Shown here one piece after another: positions 1 through 5,560 of a stretch of 13,661 bases of DNA (its first letter is position 1; each line of letters starts with the position of its first letter). The translations under genes were made by a program, and so were the position numbers. The DNA comes from T3SED10-260 sp035363255 (GTDB taxonomy: Bacteria > Caldisericota > Caldisericia > UBA6126). The notes under the pieces are model-generated. The model was not told the DNA's origin. It searched no databases and worked only from the letters and a program-made list of their open reading frames with translations. The stretch lies in the NCBI GenBank assembly GCA_035363255.1, contig DAOSES010000034.1:1-13661 (forward strand). Direction: 5' to 3'.

Positions 1-20
1 TTTTTTAAAAAATTATCACC

Positions 21-518
21 TTAAATTTCACTCCAGTTTTTGGGGGGCATTATAATAAGCCCTTTGGATATAAGCTCTTCTTTATCTTTTATCAGGGCTA
101 GTTTGCTATCTAGGGGTATGACCCAGAACTCCTCGTTTTGGCTAAAACCAATCTTTCTTGAGCAATACTCTATCAATTCGTGTCTAGCTTGCGAAATAGG
201 AGCATCCTCAATTTTCTGTTTTTGGTAAAGCAGGGATATCTCTTTGATAAACTTAACTAATGTACAAGCTTTATCTTTAAAATAAGGTAGTTTGCTTAAT
301 TCGACTTCATCAGCATCAAAGAATCCTTGAATAGTCTTAAATTTCATTATGGCTTCCTTGGCCATTGGCTTAACATCTTTTTGTGGAATGACAAATGTCA
401 GAAATAGTTCGATAATTTCATATGGTTGTAGACTATCAATACCTTTTTTTTGGAATCTATCTCTTAGCCTTTTCCTATGATCATGAAAGTGAGGTTTATC
501 TTTATTAGGAGGTTTCAT
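21..518 (-). CDS. RadC-family protein lacking the C-terminal JAB/MPN catalytic half
   Basis: 165 residues; full RadC (UPF0758) proteins run to about 220-230. The N-terminal helical region matches the family: a HRKRLRDRF box at about residues 15-23, then YEIIELFLTFVIPQKDVKPMAK, and a degenerate helix-hairpin-helix near residues 75-95. The start of the C-terminal JAB-like domain is recognisable (NEEFWVIPLDSKLALI). The frame then turns into unrelated residues (MPPKNWSEI) and stops before the HxHPSGD metal-binding motif, so the catalytic site is missing. I found no continuation in the other frames of the first 20 bases. The start codon overlaps the stop of a 48-codon frame upstream (ATGA) and has no clear Shine-Dalgarno. 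RadC proteins are often carried on mobile or accessory DNA and their role is unsettled. This copy is probably a remnant. Confidence 0.7.
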   Translation of the reverse strand: MKPPNKDKPHFHDHRKRLRDRFQKKGIDSLQPYEIIELFLTFVIPQKDVKPMAKEAIMKFKTIQGFFDADEVELSKLPYFKDKACTLVKFIKEISLLYQKQKIEDAPISQARHELIEYCSRKIGFSQNEEFWVIPLDSKLALIKDKEELISKGLIIMPPKNWSEI

Positions 519-661
519 GCACAGAATATTCTTTTGATAGAATTATTAAGGAAGCAATCAATAGCCAGAATCTGAACAGTTAGTAAAAATCTCTCTTTAC
601 TTTGTAGTTCCATTAAATTGCTCATTTTTAATTTGAAAATATTTTGCATAAACATGTTCAT
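515..661 (-). CDS. Possible 48-residue protein coupled to the RadC-like gene
   Basis: An open frame begins MNMFMQNIFKLK and ends in TGA, which overlaps the ATG of the RadC-like gene as ATGA, a common translational-coupling arrangement. No Shine-Dalgarno site is visible ahead of the first ATG or the nearby in-frame ATGs, and I do not recognise the sequence. The exact overlap is the only support. It could be the 3' end of a decayed gene or chance. Confidence 0.22.
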   Translation of the reverse strand: MNMFMQNIFKLKMSNLMELQSKERFLLTVQILAIDCFLNNSIKRIFCA

Positions 662-702
662 ATTATTAGTGATTTACTTTTTAATACAAGCATGAATTTT
701 AC

Positions 703-741
703 ACCCGCCACTTATGACCACAGTTTTGGCCAATGGCAAGG
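703..741 (-). repeat. Zinc-ribbon tail repeat, copy 1
   Basis: 39 bp matching 2227-2265 at 35 of 39 positions. On the minus strand it reads LAIGQNCGHKWRV followed by an in-frame stop (TAA, 699-701). The other copy reads LALCQNCGHKWRV and stop. CGHKW is typical of the second half of a zinc ribbon. The first cysteine of the CxxC knuckle is glycine here. It lies just past the 3' end of the stalk/DUF4352-like gene, as copy 2 lies just past a GNAT gene. I see nothing else in 662-777. Confidence 0.65.
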
Positions 742-777
742 ATTGGATTTTGAGAAGTTCATATCGTACCTTCATTA

Positions 778-2013
778 TTATTTGGCTCGTAGGTCAAACC
801 ATATTTCAGATGATTGGCTTCTGTTCAGAACAGCCAAAGGATGATCGTTGACGTCAACGAGAAAATAAGTCCATCCAATGTGTTCTGCGCCTTCATACAA
901 GTCTGCACTCAGATCGGGTGCTAATCCTGAAACAACTAAAAACCCAGTATATTCGACCCCTGCACCTGATACTGCAGTGAATTTAGCATTATGAAAGGAA
1001 TAGGGCTTATCTTCCTGAGTATCGAGTATGGCTATTCGAAATTTGGCAAGGACATACTCTCTTCCTGCCGGGGGTTCATCATTAAATTGATTGCCCTGAC
1101 TGACCATTTCCCAGGCTTTTGCTCCAGTAATCAATTCAAGCATTTCAATTTCATACCTGACTTTGCCATCCATCCAGTCGTCAATACTTACAATGAAAGC
1201 TTCATTGAGTTTTGCTGGGTTTTTTCTTGAGTTTTTTGGTGGTGTTTGAGCTTCAACTTCTTTGGATGGATCGGTTCCTGAAAGCTTTTTCTGCCCATGA
1301 TATTTTTCAATTACTGCTGGGTTGATCTCTTTGCATCGGTTGAGCTTAAAGGTAACGGTTTCGGTGGCTCTATCGTATGTTACCTCTTCTGCTTCAAACC
1401 AATCGAGGAAAAATCGTAAAGGTATGTAGGAATGCCAGTCGATTTCTCTTACAGGTGCCTCCAGGGTGAGCTCCATGTCGTTTACCTGGATATTATTTGA
1501 GCCAATTTGTATCACAAACTGATCTGTTTTTGAGTCTGTTTTTTTGCTTGAAACTGGGGCTTGCTCTTTCTTTTGAGTGGGTTGGTCGGTGCTATCCAAA
1601 CAAGTTGATAGCGATATCAAGACCACTAAAGCTACTATCAGCCAAAACCACCATTTCCTGGCTACATTTTTAAGTTTGCTCTTAGCGTTGGGGATGCTGA
1701 AAAAGGAAAGAAGAGCGAGCACTAAAGCAAACACTCCCCATACTTTCATATCTGAAAATCCTGTGGAGCCTGCCATGAAAGCTAATAGGGAAGCCAACAC
1801 AAATATTACGACGGAAACTGCTGGCTTTCCTAGTGCAAATGCAGCAGCTATCCCAAACAGAAGGGCTACAAGCAAGCCTATCGCTCCCCCACCACCGACT
1901 GCTTCTCCTCCGCCCAAGCCACCGAGGAGAGCTTCGCCCGTGGCTACGAAACAACTTTGAAGCCCTATGGCTAAGAGTAAAATCAAGCCTATCACCAACA
2001 CTGCTTCACGCAT
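778..2013 (-). CDS. Membrane-anchored protein with copper-amine-oxidase-N-like stalk and DUF4352-like domain
   Basis: 411 residues. The N-terminal third is hydrophobic, with likely membrane segments near residues 4-22, 44-62, 66-82, 90-106 and 121-138, broken by a glycine-rich stretch at 31-46. A polar linker (about 140-165) follows. Residues 166-224 resemble the copper amine oxidase N-terminal (stalk) domain, with the IPLRFFLDWF and TETVTFKL hallmarks. This domain is a common extracellular adhesion or wall-associated unit in Bacillota and does not imply oxidase activity. After a second Lys/Pro-rich linker, residues 268-410 look like a DUF4352-type beta-sandwich (GREYVLAKFRI, VEYTGFLVV). The start is chosen by GGAGG at 2020-2024, six bases upstream. 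I infer a membrane protein with extracytoplasmic C-terminal domains. Ligand and role are unknown. Confidence 0.8.
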   Translation of the reverse strand: MREAVLVIGLILLLAIGLQSCFVATGEALLGGLGGGEAVGGGGAIGLLVALLFGIAAAFALGKPAVSVVIFVLASLLAFMAGSTGFSDMKVWGVFALVLALLSFFSIPNAKSKLKNVARKWWFWLIVALVVLISLSTCLDSTDQPTQKKEQAPVSSKKTDSKTDQFVIQIGSNNIQVNDMELTLEAPVREIDWHSYIPLRFFLDWFEAEEVTYDRATETVTFKLNRCKEINPAVIEKYHGQKKLSGTDPSKEVEAQTPPKNSRKNPAKLNEAFIVSIDDWMDGKVRYEIEMLELITGAKAWEMVSQGNQFNDEPPAGREYVLAKFRIAILDTQEDKPYSFHNAKFTAVSGAGVEYTGFLVVSGLAPDLSADLYEGAEHIGWTYFLVDVNDHPLAVLNRSQSSEIWFDLRAK

Positions 2014-2043
2014 TTCATGCCTCCAGATTTAATATTTCTGAGC

Positions 2044-2049
2044 ATTATA
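2044..2049 (-). promoter_or_regulatory. Extended -10 promoter of the stalk/DUF4352-like gene
   Basis: On the minus strand the sequence reads TTTGCTATAATGC, a TGnTATAAT extended -10, about 30 bases upstream of the ATG at 2013. No good -35 is present, as is usual for extended -10 promoters. Confidence 0.55.
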
Positions 2050-2156
2050 GCAAAGCATAGTGCCAAACAGCGTCCCTTTGTAAAGTATTTTGCTTTTTTT
2101 TGTAAAATAGGAGTGGCTGGTTTTTTATTTTGCTTGCATTTTCTTGGAGGATAAGC

Positions 2157-2213
2157 ATGAAAAAGTATGAATACATGAGAATGAATTTGATATTGAAGCG
2201 GGAAGTGGAATAG
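2157..2213 (+). pseudogene. Possible 5' stub of a broken gene
   Basis: A near-ideal Shine-Dalgarno (GGAGG, 2146-2150) lies six bases before ATG, but the frame (MKKYEYMRMNLILKREVE) stops after 18 codons. It runs into the zinc-ribbon tail repeat that lies on the opposite strand. A strong translation signal with almost no gene behind it suggests the start of a gene whose remainder was lost. It could also be a very short peptide. I do not assign a function. Confidence 0.3.
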
Positions 2214-2226
2214 GATTTAGTATCAA

Positions 2227-2265
2227 ACCCGCCACTTGTGGCCACAGTTTTGGCAAAGGGCAAGG
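2227..2265 (-). repeat. Zinc-ribbon tail repeat, copy 2
   Basis: Second copy of the 39-bp repeat at 703-741. On the minus strand it reads LALCQNCGHKWRV then TGA (2223-2225), with an intact CxxC knuckle and preceded in the same frame by KKKPKPYEHT. Three codon differences from copy 1 are synonymous (GGC/GGT, CAC/CAT, GTT/GTG), which suggests a protein-coding past. There is no start codon or full gene. Confidence 0.65.
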
Positions 2266-2266
2266 G

Positions 2267-2312
2267 TATGCTCGTATGGCTTGGGCTTTTTCTTGATATT
2301 ATAGCAGAAAGG
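2267..2312. repeat. Dispersed promoter-type repeat R, partial copy
   Basis: TATGCTCNTATGGCTTGGGC, then a T-rich run, then TATTATAGCAGAAAGG are shared with 5370-5414. Read on the minus strand it contains TGCTATAAT, an extended -10. Here that box overlaps the last codons and stop of the GNAT gene (CTGCTATAA). The upstream dyad present in the copies at 5370 and 10136 is absent. Confidence 0.6.
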
Positions 2313-2820
2313 TAGGCATCTTGAGGTCGAGATCATAGCGTTCTTCAAGAATCAGCTCATCAGACCATTCGCTGTTTTCTTTGCGCTCAGTGCATACAAA
2401 GGAAAAAGATTCATAAAGGTATCGCGCTGTATGCAACAGATGGGCAGTCCATAAAAAGATGTGACGATAATGGTGGTCTTTGCAGAATTTTATCGCATGC
2501 TTCATCAAGGAACGACCAACACCTTTTCCCTGGGCAAGGGGATCTACCAGAAACCAGCGAAGTTGAGCAAGATCTTCACCTGCTTGAACTATGGCTATAG
2601 TGCCCAAAAACTGCTGTCGGAAGTCTTCTGCTATCCAAAGATTTTCTTTTCCTGGGTGATGATGGTGATGAAATTCCATGAGGTATTTTTCTACATAGCT
2701 CATGAAGACGGGTCGAAAATGATAGAACTGGTCATACATTTCTCTATGTTTGGACAAAATTACAGCCAAATCACTTTCTACATAATCTCTAATGATATGA
2801 TGTACTTTTTTGCTATCCAT
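2299..2820 (-). CDS. GNAT-family N-acetyltransferase
   Basis: 173 residues, a complete single-domain acetyl-CoA-dependent N-acetyltransferase. Motif A is at about 87-106 (QLRWFLVDPLAQGKGVGRSL), with QGKGVG as the Q/RxxGxG/A pyrophosphate loop. Motif B follows as LWTAHLLHTARYLYESFSF (123-141). The pattern PGKENLWIAE, LRWFLVDP, LWT, ARYLYE resembles the GNAT half of MarR-GNAT fusion proteins, but no MarR domain is attached. Residues 51-55 are five consecutive histidines. There is no Shine-Dalgarno: a TATAAT box ends only six bases before the ATG, so the message may be leaderless. The acceptor substrate cannot be predicted. It is divergent from the DUF4153-like gene. Confidence 0.85.
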   Translation of the reverse strand: MDSKKVHHIIRDYVESDLAVILSKHREMYDQFYHFRPVFMSYVEKYLMEFHHHHHPGKENLWIAEDFRQQFLGTIAIVQAGEDLAQLRWFLVDPLAQGKGVGRSLMKHAIKFCKDHHYRHIFLWTAHLLHTARYLYESFSFVCTERKENSEWSDELILEERYDLDLKMPTFLL

Positions 2821-2826
2821 AGAAGT

Positions 2827-2832
2827 ATTATA
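2827..2832 (-). promoter_or_regulatory. -10 box of the GNAT gene, leaderless geometry
   Basis: TATAAT on the minus strand, then six bases, then the ATG at 2820. Transcription would start at or within a base or two of the start codon. No Shine-Dalgarno is present. The -35 region is T-rich without a clear match. Confidence 0.45.
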
Positions 2833-2833
2833 A

Positions 2834-2861
2834 TTGATTCCAATTTCTAAAAAAGTATAAT
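2834..2861 (+). promoter_or_regulatory. Promoter of the DUF4153-like gene
   Basis: TTGATT (2834-2839), a 16-base spacer and TATAAT (2856-2861) form a good housekeeping-type promoter. It leaves about a 45-base leader before the ATG at 2916. It is back to back with the GNAT -10 on the other strand, only two bases away, so the two promoters probably interfere. Confidence 0.6.
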
Positions 2862-2915
2862 TCCCTTGATTGGAAATAACTCATATGATAGTAGATGATG
2901 ATAAGGGAGAAGACC

Positions 2916-4211
2916 ATGAAGGAAAGAATGGTTTTAGCAATCAATGATCCGCTTTCTCTGGAGCTACTATACCACGAAGATGCTGATAGTTTCACGCTTG
3001 CTCTTGATGAGCTCCTGGAGGAATATCCCCAAGCAATTGCCCTGCAATGTTGGAAAGAACGATTGAATTTTGCCTCTGCTCAAAACCCCATTACGAAAAG
3101 AAAATTTCAAGTAAATATTATAAGACTCATCGAAGTGTTCATCTTCATTGCTTTGAGTTATGGCTTATTCAAGCTTCCCCTTGGACTGGAACGTCTTTTC
3201 AAAAATTTTAATACCGATTTATACTTTTTGCGCAACATGGGTCTGTTTTTCTTGCCTTTTGTAGCCCTGGTGTATGCTTTTGAATTTAAACGCCATTGGA
3301 AGTTTATCTTGTTTCTATTGGTTTTGATCGCAGTATTTGCTTTATACATCAATCTTTTGCCCAATTATGTCATGAAAGGTAAGTTGAATGATTTTTCTGA
3401 CTCCCTGGTGATTGCTTGTATTCATATGGTTTTGCTTTATTGGTTTGTGGGAGCTCTTGCATATCTGGGCAAGGCGTATCGAAACCTGGAAGAACGAATT
3501 GAATTCATCAAATTTAACGGGGAATTGCTGATCAACAGTGGTTTGATTTTTTTAGTGGGCATTTTCATGATTGGGATTTCTATGATTCTGTTTCAAACTT
3601 TCTTTCAAATTGAATTTTACGATGTTTTGGGGGATTTGTTTTATCTTGCAGGCATTGGCGGGATCATAGGAGGAGCCTCTCTTAGTCTTGATATGCAAAA
3701 GAAGGCCTCCTTGCTGCATCTTTTAGCCAAAATCTTTACACCTATTATGCTGGTGTTGATTTGGGCCATATTGATTTTAGCTTTGATTGGCTATCAAAAC
3801 CCTTTGGAAGATAGAGAATTTCTTGTGCTGATCAATGTTACCATCCTGATAGTATTGACCATGGGAGCTTATGTAATTCTTTATCGCCCCCAGAAGGCTC
3901 TTCGAAATGTTTTGGACTATTTATTGTTTGCAATGTTTGTGGGTACCTTTGGTCTTGGTTTGTATGCTTTGATTGCTGTAATCTTTCGTCAATGGACGGA
4001 GGGGATTACTCCCAACCGTATGGCGATGATTGGTCTGAATCTTGTGATGCTTGTAAATATTGCTGGGATAGCGTATCACGAGTTTCGCTTTTTGTTGCAA
4101 AAAGGGGAAGGTTTTGCCAGCGCTAAGTGGCTTAGCTGGTATCTGATGATTTACCTTTTCTGGACTGCATTTATGGTCTTTGTTTTCCCGTGGATCTTTC
4201 AGTTGAGATGA
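2916..4211 (+). CDS. Polytopic membrane protein, DUF4153-like
   Basis: 431 residues from the ATG at 2916, preferred over an in-frame ATG at 2895 because GGGAG sits six bases upstream. A soluble N-terminus of about 65 residues (ERLNFASAQN, KRKFQ) is followed by roughly ten membrane segments, for example near 70-88, 105-122, 128-147, 163-183, 207-228, 241-257, 275-293, 303-322, 335-357, 371-388 and 405-428. The pattern YRPQKALRN followed later by FRQWTEGITPNRMAMIGLN resembles the DUF4153 hallmark (R, then GxTxNR in a late loop). The molecular role of that family is not established, so transport or a signalling-membrane role would be guesswork. A small antitoxin-like gene follows 46 bases downstream on the same strand. 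Confidence 0.75.
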   Translation: MKERMVLAINDPLSLELLYHEDADSFTLALDELLEEYPQAIALQCWKERLNFASAQNPITKRKFQVNIIRLIEVFIFIALSYGLFKLPLGLERLFKNFNTDLYFLRNMGLFFLPFVALVYAFEFKRHWKFILFLLVLIAVFALYINLLPNYVMKGKLNDFSDSLVIACIHMVLLYWFVGALAYLGKAYRNLEERIEFIKFNGELLINSGLIFLVGIFMIGISMILFQTFFQIEFYDVLGDLFYLAGIGGIIGGASLSLDMQKKASLLHLLAKIFTPIMLVLIWAILILALIGYQNPLEDREFLVLINVTILIVLTMGAYVILYRPQKALRNVLDYLLFAMFVGTFGLGLYALIAVIFRQWTEGITPNRMAMIGLNLVMLVNIAGIAYHEFRFLLQKGEGFASAKWLSWYLMIYLFWTAFMVFVFPWIFQLR

Positions 4212-4257
4212 GGTTTTTGGAGTAGTTAGGTTGGGGGGAGTAAATAGGAGAAGCGGT

Positions 4258-4476
4258 ATGTATAACTTAAAAAACGCAGAAGAGTACCTGGCAGCGATGG
4301 ACATTGAAGCATCTGCCCGACGTGAAAGTATGCTGCATCTTAGAGAAAGCCTGATTTCTGCTGAGGAAGGCAGATTGAATAGCAAAAAAGGCTACTCAAT
4401 TGAGGAAGTGTCAAGCATGATGAGGGAAGCTGTAAAGAATATGCTTGATGGACAGCTCGAAAAGCAGAATGTTTAA
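4258..4476 (+). CDS. Orphan antitoxin-like small protein
   Basis: 72 residues from the ATG at 4258, chosen because AGGAG lies seven bases upstream; an in-frame TTG at 4231 is less likely. The sequence is predicted helical and charged. AEEGRLNSKKGYSIEEVSSMMR matches the style of type II antitoxin C-termini (an E-x-G-R turn, then S-x-E-E-V and a helix). No RelE/ParE-like toxin follows. The last codons (QNV and the stop) already lie inside the 167-bp repeat, so the normal downstream partner may have been replaced when the repeat arrived. Within the repeat, an ATG at 4469 overlaps this gene's end in another frame. Function as an antitoxin is inferred from the sequence style only. Confidence 0.6.
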   Translation: MYNLKNAEEYLAAMDIEASARRESMLHLRESLISAEEGRLNSKKGYSIEEVSSMMREAVKNMLDGQLEKQNV

Positions 4477-4631
4477 AACTTTTTTTGTGAGATTTCGCAT
4501 TTTTTTGATTTATAAAAAGCTATCTCCCACCTTCTTGAGAGATTTACCCATTCATGAAAACCTGGAAATCCGTGGAAATCTGAGTCGAAGGGAAATTTAC
4601 TAACAATCTATGGATTGATCCCCAGGGGGGT
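4465..4631. repeat. 167-bp perfect direct repeat, left copy
   Basis: Identical base for base to 6928-7094 (offset 2463). Flanking bases differ immediately on both sides (4464 g versus 6927 a; 4632 t versus 7095 g). It begins CAGAATGTTTAAAACT and ends GGATTGATCCCCAGGGGGGT. A third copy at 9207-9245 is degenerate and lacks 38 internal bases. The left copy supplies the last codons of the antitoxin-like gene. No transposase or terminal inverted repeat is evident. Confidence 0.95.
4469..4603 (+). other. 44-codon open frame carried by the 167-bp repeat
   Basis: ATG to TAA reads MFKTFFVRFRIFLIYKKL and continues with a charged C-terminus (ENLEIRGNLSRREIY). An identical frame exists at 6932-7066. In the left copy its ATG overlaps the stop of the antitoxin-like gene by a few bases, the arrangement usual for a toxin after its antitoxin. 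In the right copy it is in frame with the upstream AAA ATPase, beyond that gene's stop. There is no separate ribosome binding site. I do not recognise the peptide. It may be a chance frame. Confidence 0.25.
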
Positions 4632-4636
4632 TATTT

Positions 4637-4734
4637 TTTGACATTTGCTCTATGTTGGTTATATCTTTGTTAGCCTCTCCGAAGATAGCATCTTCGGACC
4701 GACGCCAGGGTTTATCTTTGGCGTCTCTTTTTTT
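4637..4734 (+). ncRNA. Candidate small structured RNA with own promoter
   Basis: TTGACA (4637-4642), a 16-base gap and TATATC (4659-4664) form a plausible promoter. The transcript would carry a 9-bp perfect hairpin (TCCGAAGAT at 4678-4686 with ATCTTCGGA at 4690-4698, three-base loop). A second hairpin and a T run that look like an intrinsic terminator follow. No coding frame follows on this strand because hicA lies opposite. The product would be about 65 nt. It may instead be only the terminator of the genes upstream. Confidence 0.35.
4701..4734 (+). terminator. Rho-independent terminator
   Basis: GACGCCA (4701-4707) pairs with TGGCGTC (4719-4725) around an 11-base loop and is followed by TCTTTTTTT. 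The T run is on the plus-strand side only, so it stops plus-strand transcription entering the hicBA region. Confidence 0.7.
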
Positions 4735-4740
4735 ACTCAA

Positions 4741-4845
4741 TTACTCATAAAACTCAAGGATATAATGATCTTCCAACAAGTGCACCAGGGTATTGCCAAA
4801 ATAATTTAACTCAGCTTTTTTATTATAAATCTTGCAAGATTCTCG
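4741..4845 (-). pseudogene. 3' fragment of an unidentified gene behind hicA
   Basis: On the minus strand, in a different frame from hicA and overlapping its 3' end, the sequence reads KKAELNYFGNTLVHLL, then EDHYILEFYE and TAA. The residue mix looks like a genuine protein C-terminus, yet there is no start codon in this frame. It may be the end of another gene fused next to hicA by a deletion. I cannot name the family. Confidence 0.3.
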
Positions 4846-4979
4846 TTAATTTCATTATGTCTTGGGACTGGTTGCGACTGTCTAGTTTTTGTGTTTGTGA
4901 ACCAGTCATGGGAACTACCATGTCTTGAAAGGCAACAGCCTTTCTCTCTGAGCTTTTTTATTAGCAAGGATCTTTTCAT
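4806..4979 (-). CDS. hicA: HicA family toxin (mRNA interferase)
   Basis: 57 residues, starting MKRSLLIKKLREKGCCLSRH. HicA toxins are small double-stranded-RNA-binding-fold proteins that cleave mRNA and are neutralised by HicB. The family pattern is clear: a basic N-terminal helix (LIKKLREKG), the RHGSSHDWF segment that supplies the catalytic histidine, QPVPRHNEINENLAR, and a C-terminal IIKKL helix. The length is typical. The ATG at 4979 overlaps the stop of hicB (TAATG), so translation is probably coupled and the order is antitoxin first. The putative catalytic histidine and the overall fold look intact, so the toxin may be functional. The last bases overlap an unrelated gene fragment. Confidence 0.88.
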   Translation of the reverse strand: MKRSLLIKKLREKGCCLSRHGSSHDWFTNTKTRQSQPVPRHNEINENLARFIIKKLS

Positions 4980-5170
4980 TAAGCTAGAATCAAATCTTCT
5001 ACTTTCCTGATATAGGGTATTTCGTTCGATTCAATATCACAAAGAAGGGACTTAAGACTAATGATTAGTTCCTCTTTAGTAAGAGCCTGAGTCATGTAAT
5101 CTGGATAATCATTTATGAAACCTATATAGTACTCATCGTCTTTCCAAAAAGTATATTTTATGGATTTCAT
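4979..5170 (-). CDS. hicB: HicB family antitoxin
   Basis: 63 residues. The partial RNase H-like HicB fold is recognisable: YTFWKDDEYYIGFINDYPDY, then TKEELIISLKSLLCDI and the terminal IPYIRKVEDLILA. HicB binds and blocks HicA and usually represses its own operon. No separate DNA-binding tail (ribbon-helix-helix or HTH) is present in this short form. The start is the ATG at 5170 because AAGGAG lies seven bases upstream; a GTG at 5188 is in frame but has no such site. The stop overlaps the hicA start by one base. Both genes sit inside the interval bounded by the two 167-bp repeats. Confidence 0.88.
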   Translation of the reverse strand: MKSIKYTFWKDDEYYIGFINDYPDYMTQALTKEELIISLKSLLCDIESNEIPYIRKVEDLILA

Positions 5171-5208
5171 CCATTCACTCCTTAGCACATAGCAATATCT
5201 TTATTTCA

Positions 5209-5217
5209 ATTATACCA
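5209..5217 (-). promoter_or_regulatory. Extended -10 promoter of hicBA
   Basis: The minus strand reads TGGTATAAT, a TGnTATAAT extended -10, 38 bases upstream of the hicB ATG. A second promoter-like repeat lies further upstream near 5400. Confidence 0.5.
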
Positions 5218-5221
5218 AAAA

Positions 5222-5359
5222 TCAGTAACATAGCACATTAGGTTTTGAACCTTCAATAAAAAAACACTTCCTGACACTATCATGGGTCATGTACATAGGG
5301 CGAGGAGAATCCAGAGCATCCAACTGCAACAGCCTCGTTGACTTACACGGACAAATCAT
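5222..5359 (-). CDS. Possible 45-residue leader ORF upstream of hicBA
   Basis: The ATG at 5359 is preceded by AGGAGG with a five-base spacer, a strong translation signal. It lies about 40 bases downstream of the extended -10 in repeat R. The peptide begins MICPCKSTRLLQLDALDSPR, contains four cysteines and resembles nothing I know. Its stop is about 50 bases before hicB. It could be a small protein, a leader peptide, or the 5' end of a damaged gene. Confidence 0.3.
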   Translation of the reverse strand: MICPCKSTRLLQLDALDSPRPMYMTHDSVRKCFFIEGSKPNVLCY

Positions 5360-5369
5360 TTATTCCTCC

Positions 5370-5448
5370 TATGCTCCTATGGCTTGGGCTTTTTTTGGTA
5401 TTATAGCAGAAAGGCTGAGACTTTCCGTTAAGCTAATGGTGTACCAGG
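5370..5448 (-). promoter_or_regulatory. Repeat R, full copy: extended -10 promoter with upstream dyad
   Basis: Read on the minus strand, the -10 is TGCTATAAT (box at 5400-5405). Twenty bases upstream is an imperfect dyad, CCGTTA-AGC-TAATGG (5425-5439), inside a 27-bp block (5422-5448) identical to 10191-10217. The copy at 10136 keeps the dyad at 21 bases from its own -10. Both copies point at a HicB-family gene. The downstream part (5370-5414) is also shared with 2267-2312. I infer a promoter with an operator. Confidence 0.6.
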
Positions 5449-5500
5449 AGGGTGTATGAGATATATTTTCATTAATATTGTATTTATTTCTATTTTTATG

Positions 5501-5529
5501 TTGATATTTTACATATTTTGACTTAATAT
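5501..5529 (+). promoter_or_regulatory. Promoter of the AAA15 ATPase gene
   Basis: TTGATA (5501-5506), a 17-base spacer and TAATAT (5524-5529) in a very AT-rich stretch, about 30 bases before the ATG at 5561. AAGGA lies eight bases before the start codon. Confidence 0.45.
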
Positions 5530-5560
5530 ATAGGTTATTAAGATAATTAAGGATGAAAAG

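Noticed and set aside
1577..1960. Plus-strand 127-codon open frame
   Set aside because: It is the antisense shadow of the stalk/DUF4352-like gene, which has a GGAGG site and recognisable domains. This frame has a low-complexity Pro/Ala-rich content and no ribosome site.
2045..2263. Minus-strand 72-codon frame beginning MPFAKTVATSGGF
   Set aside because: It starts inside the zinc-ribbon tail repeat in a different frame from the conserved peptide, has no ribosome site, and runs over the promoter of the next gene.
3921..4385. Minus-strand 154-codon frame
   Set aside because: It is opposite the DUF4153-like and antitoxin-like genes, which have good start signals. The frame resembles no family.
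4660..4715. Resemblance to a ykoK (M-box) magnesium riboswitch, from TTTGTTAG, CCTC and GACGCCAGGG
   Set aside because: Only scattered words match. The conserved multi-stem core is absent and no magnesium transporter gene follows.
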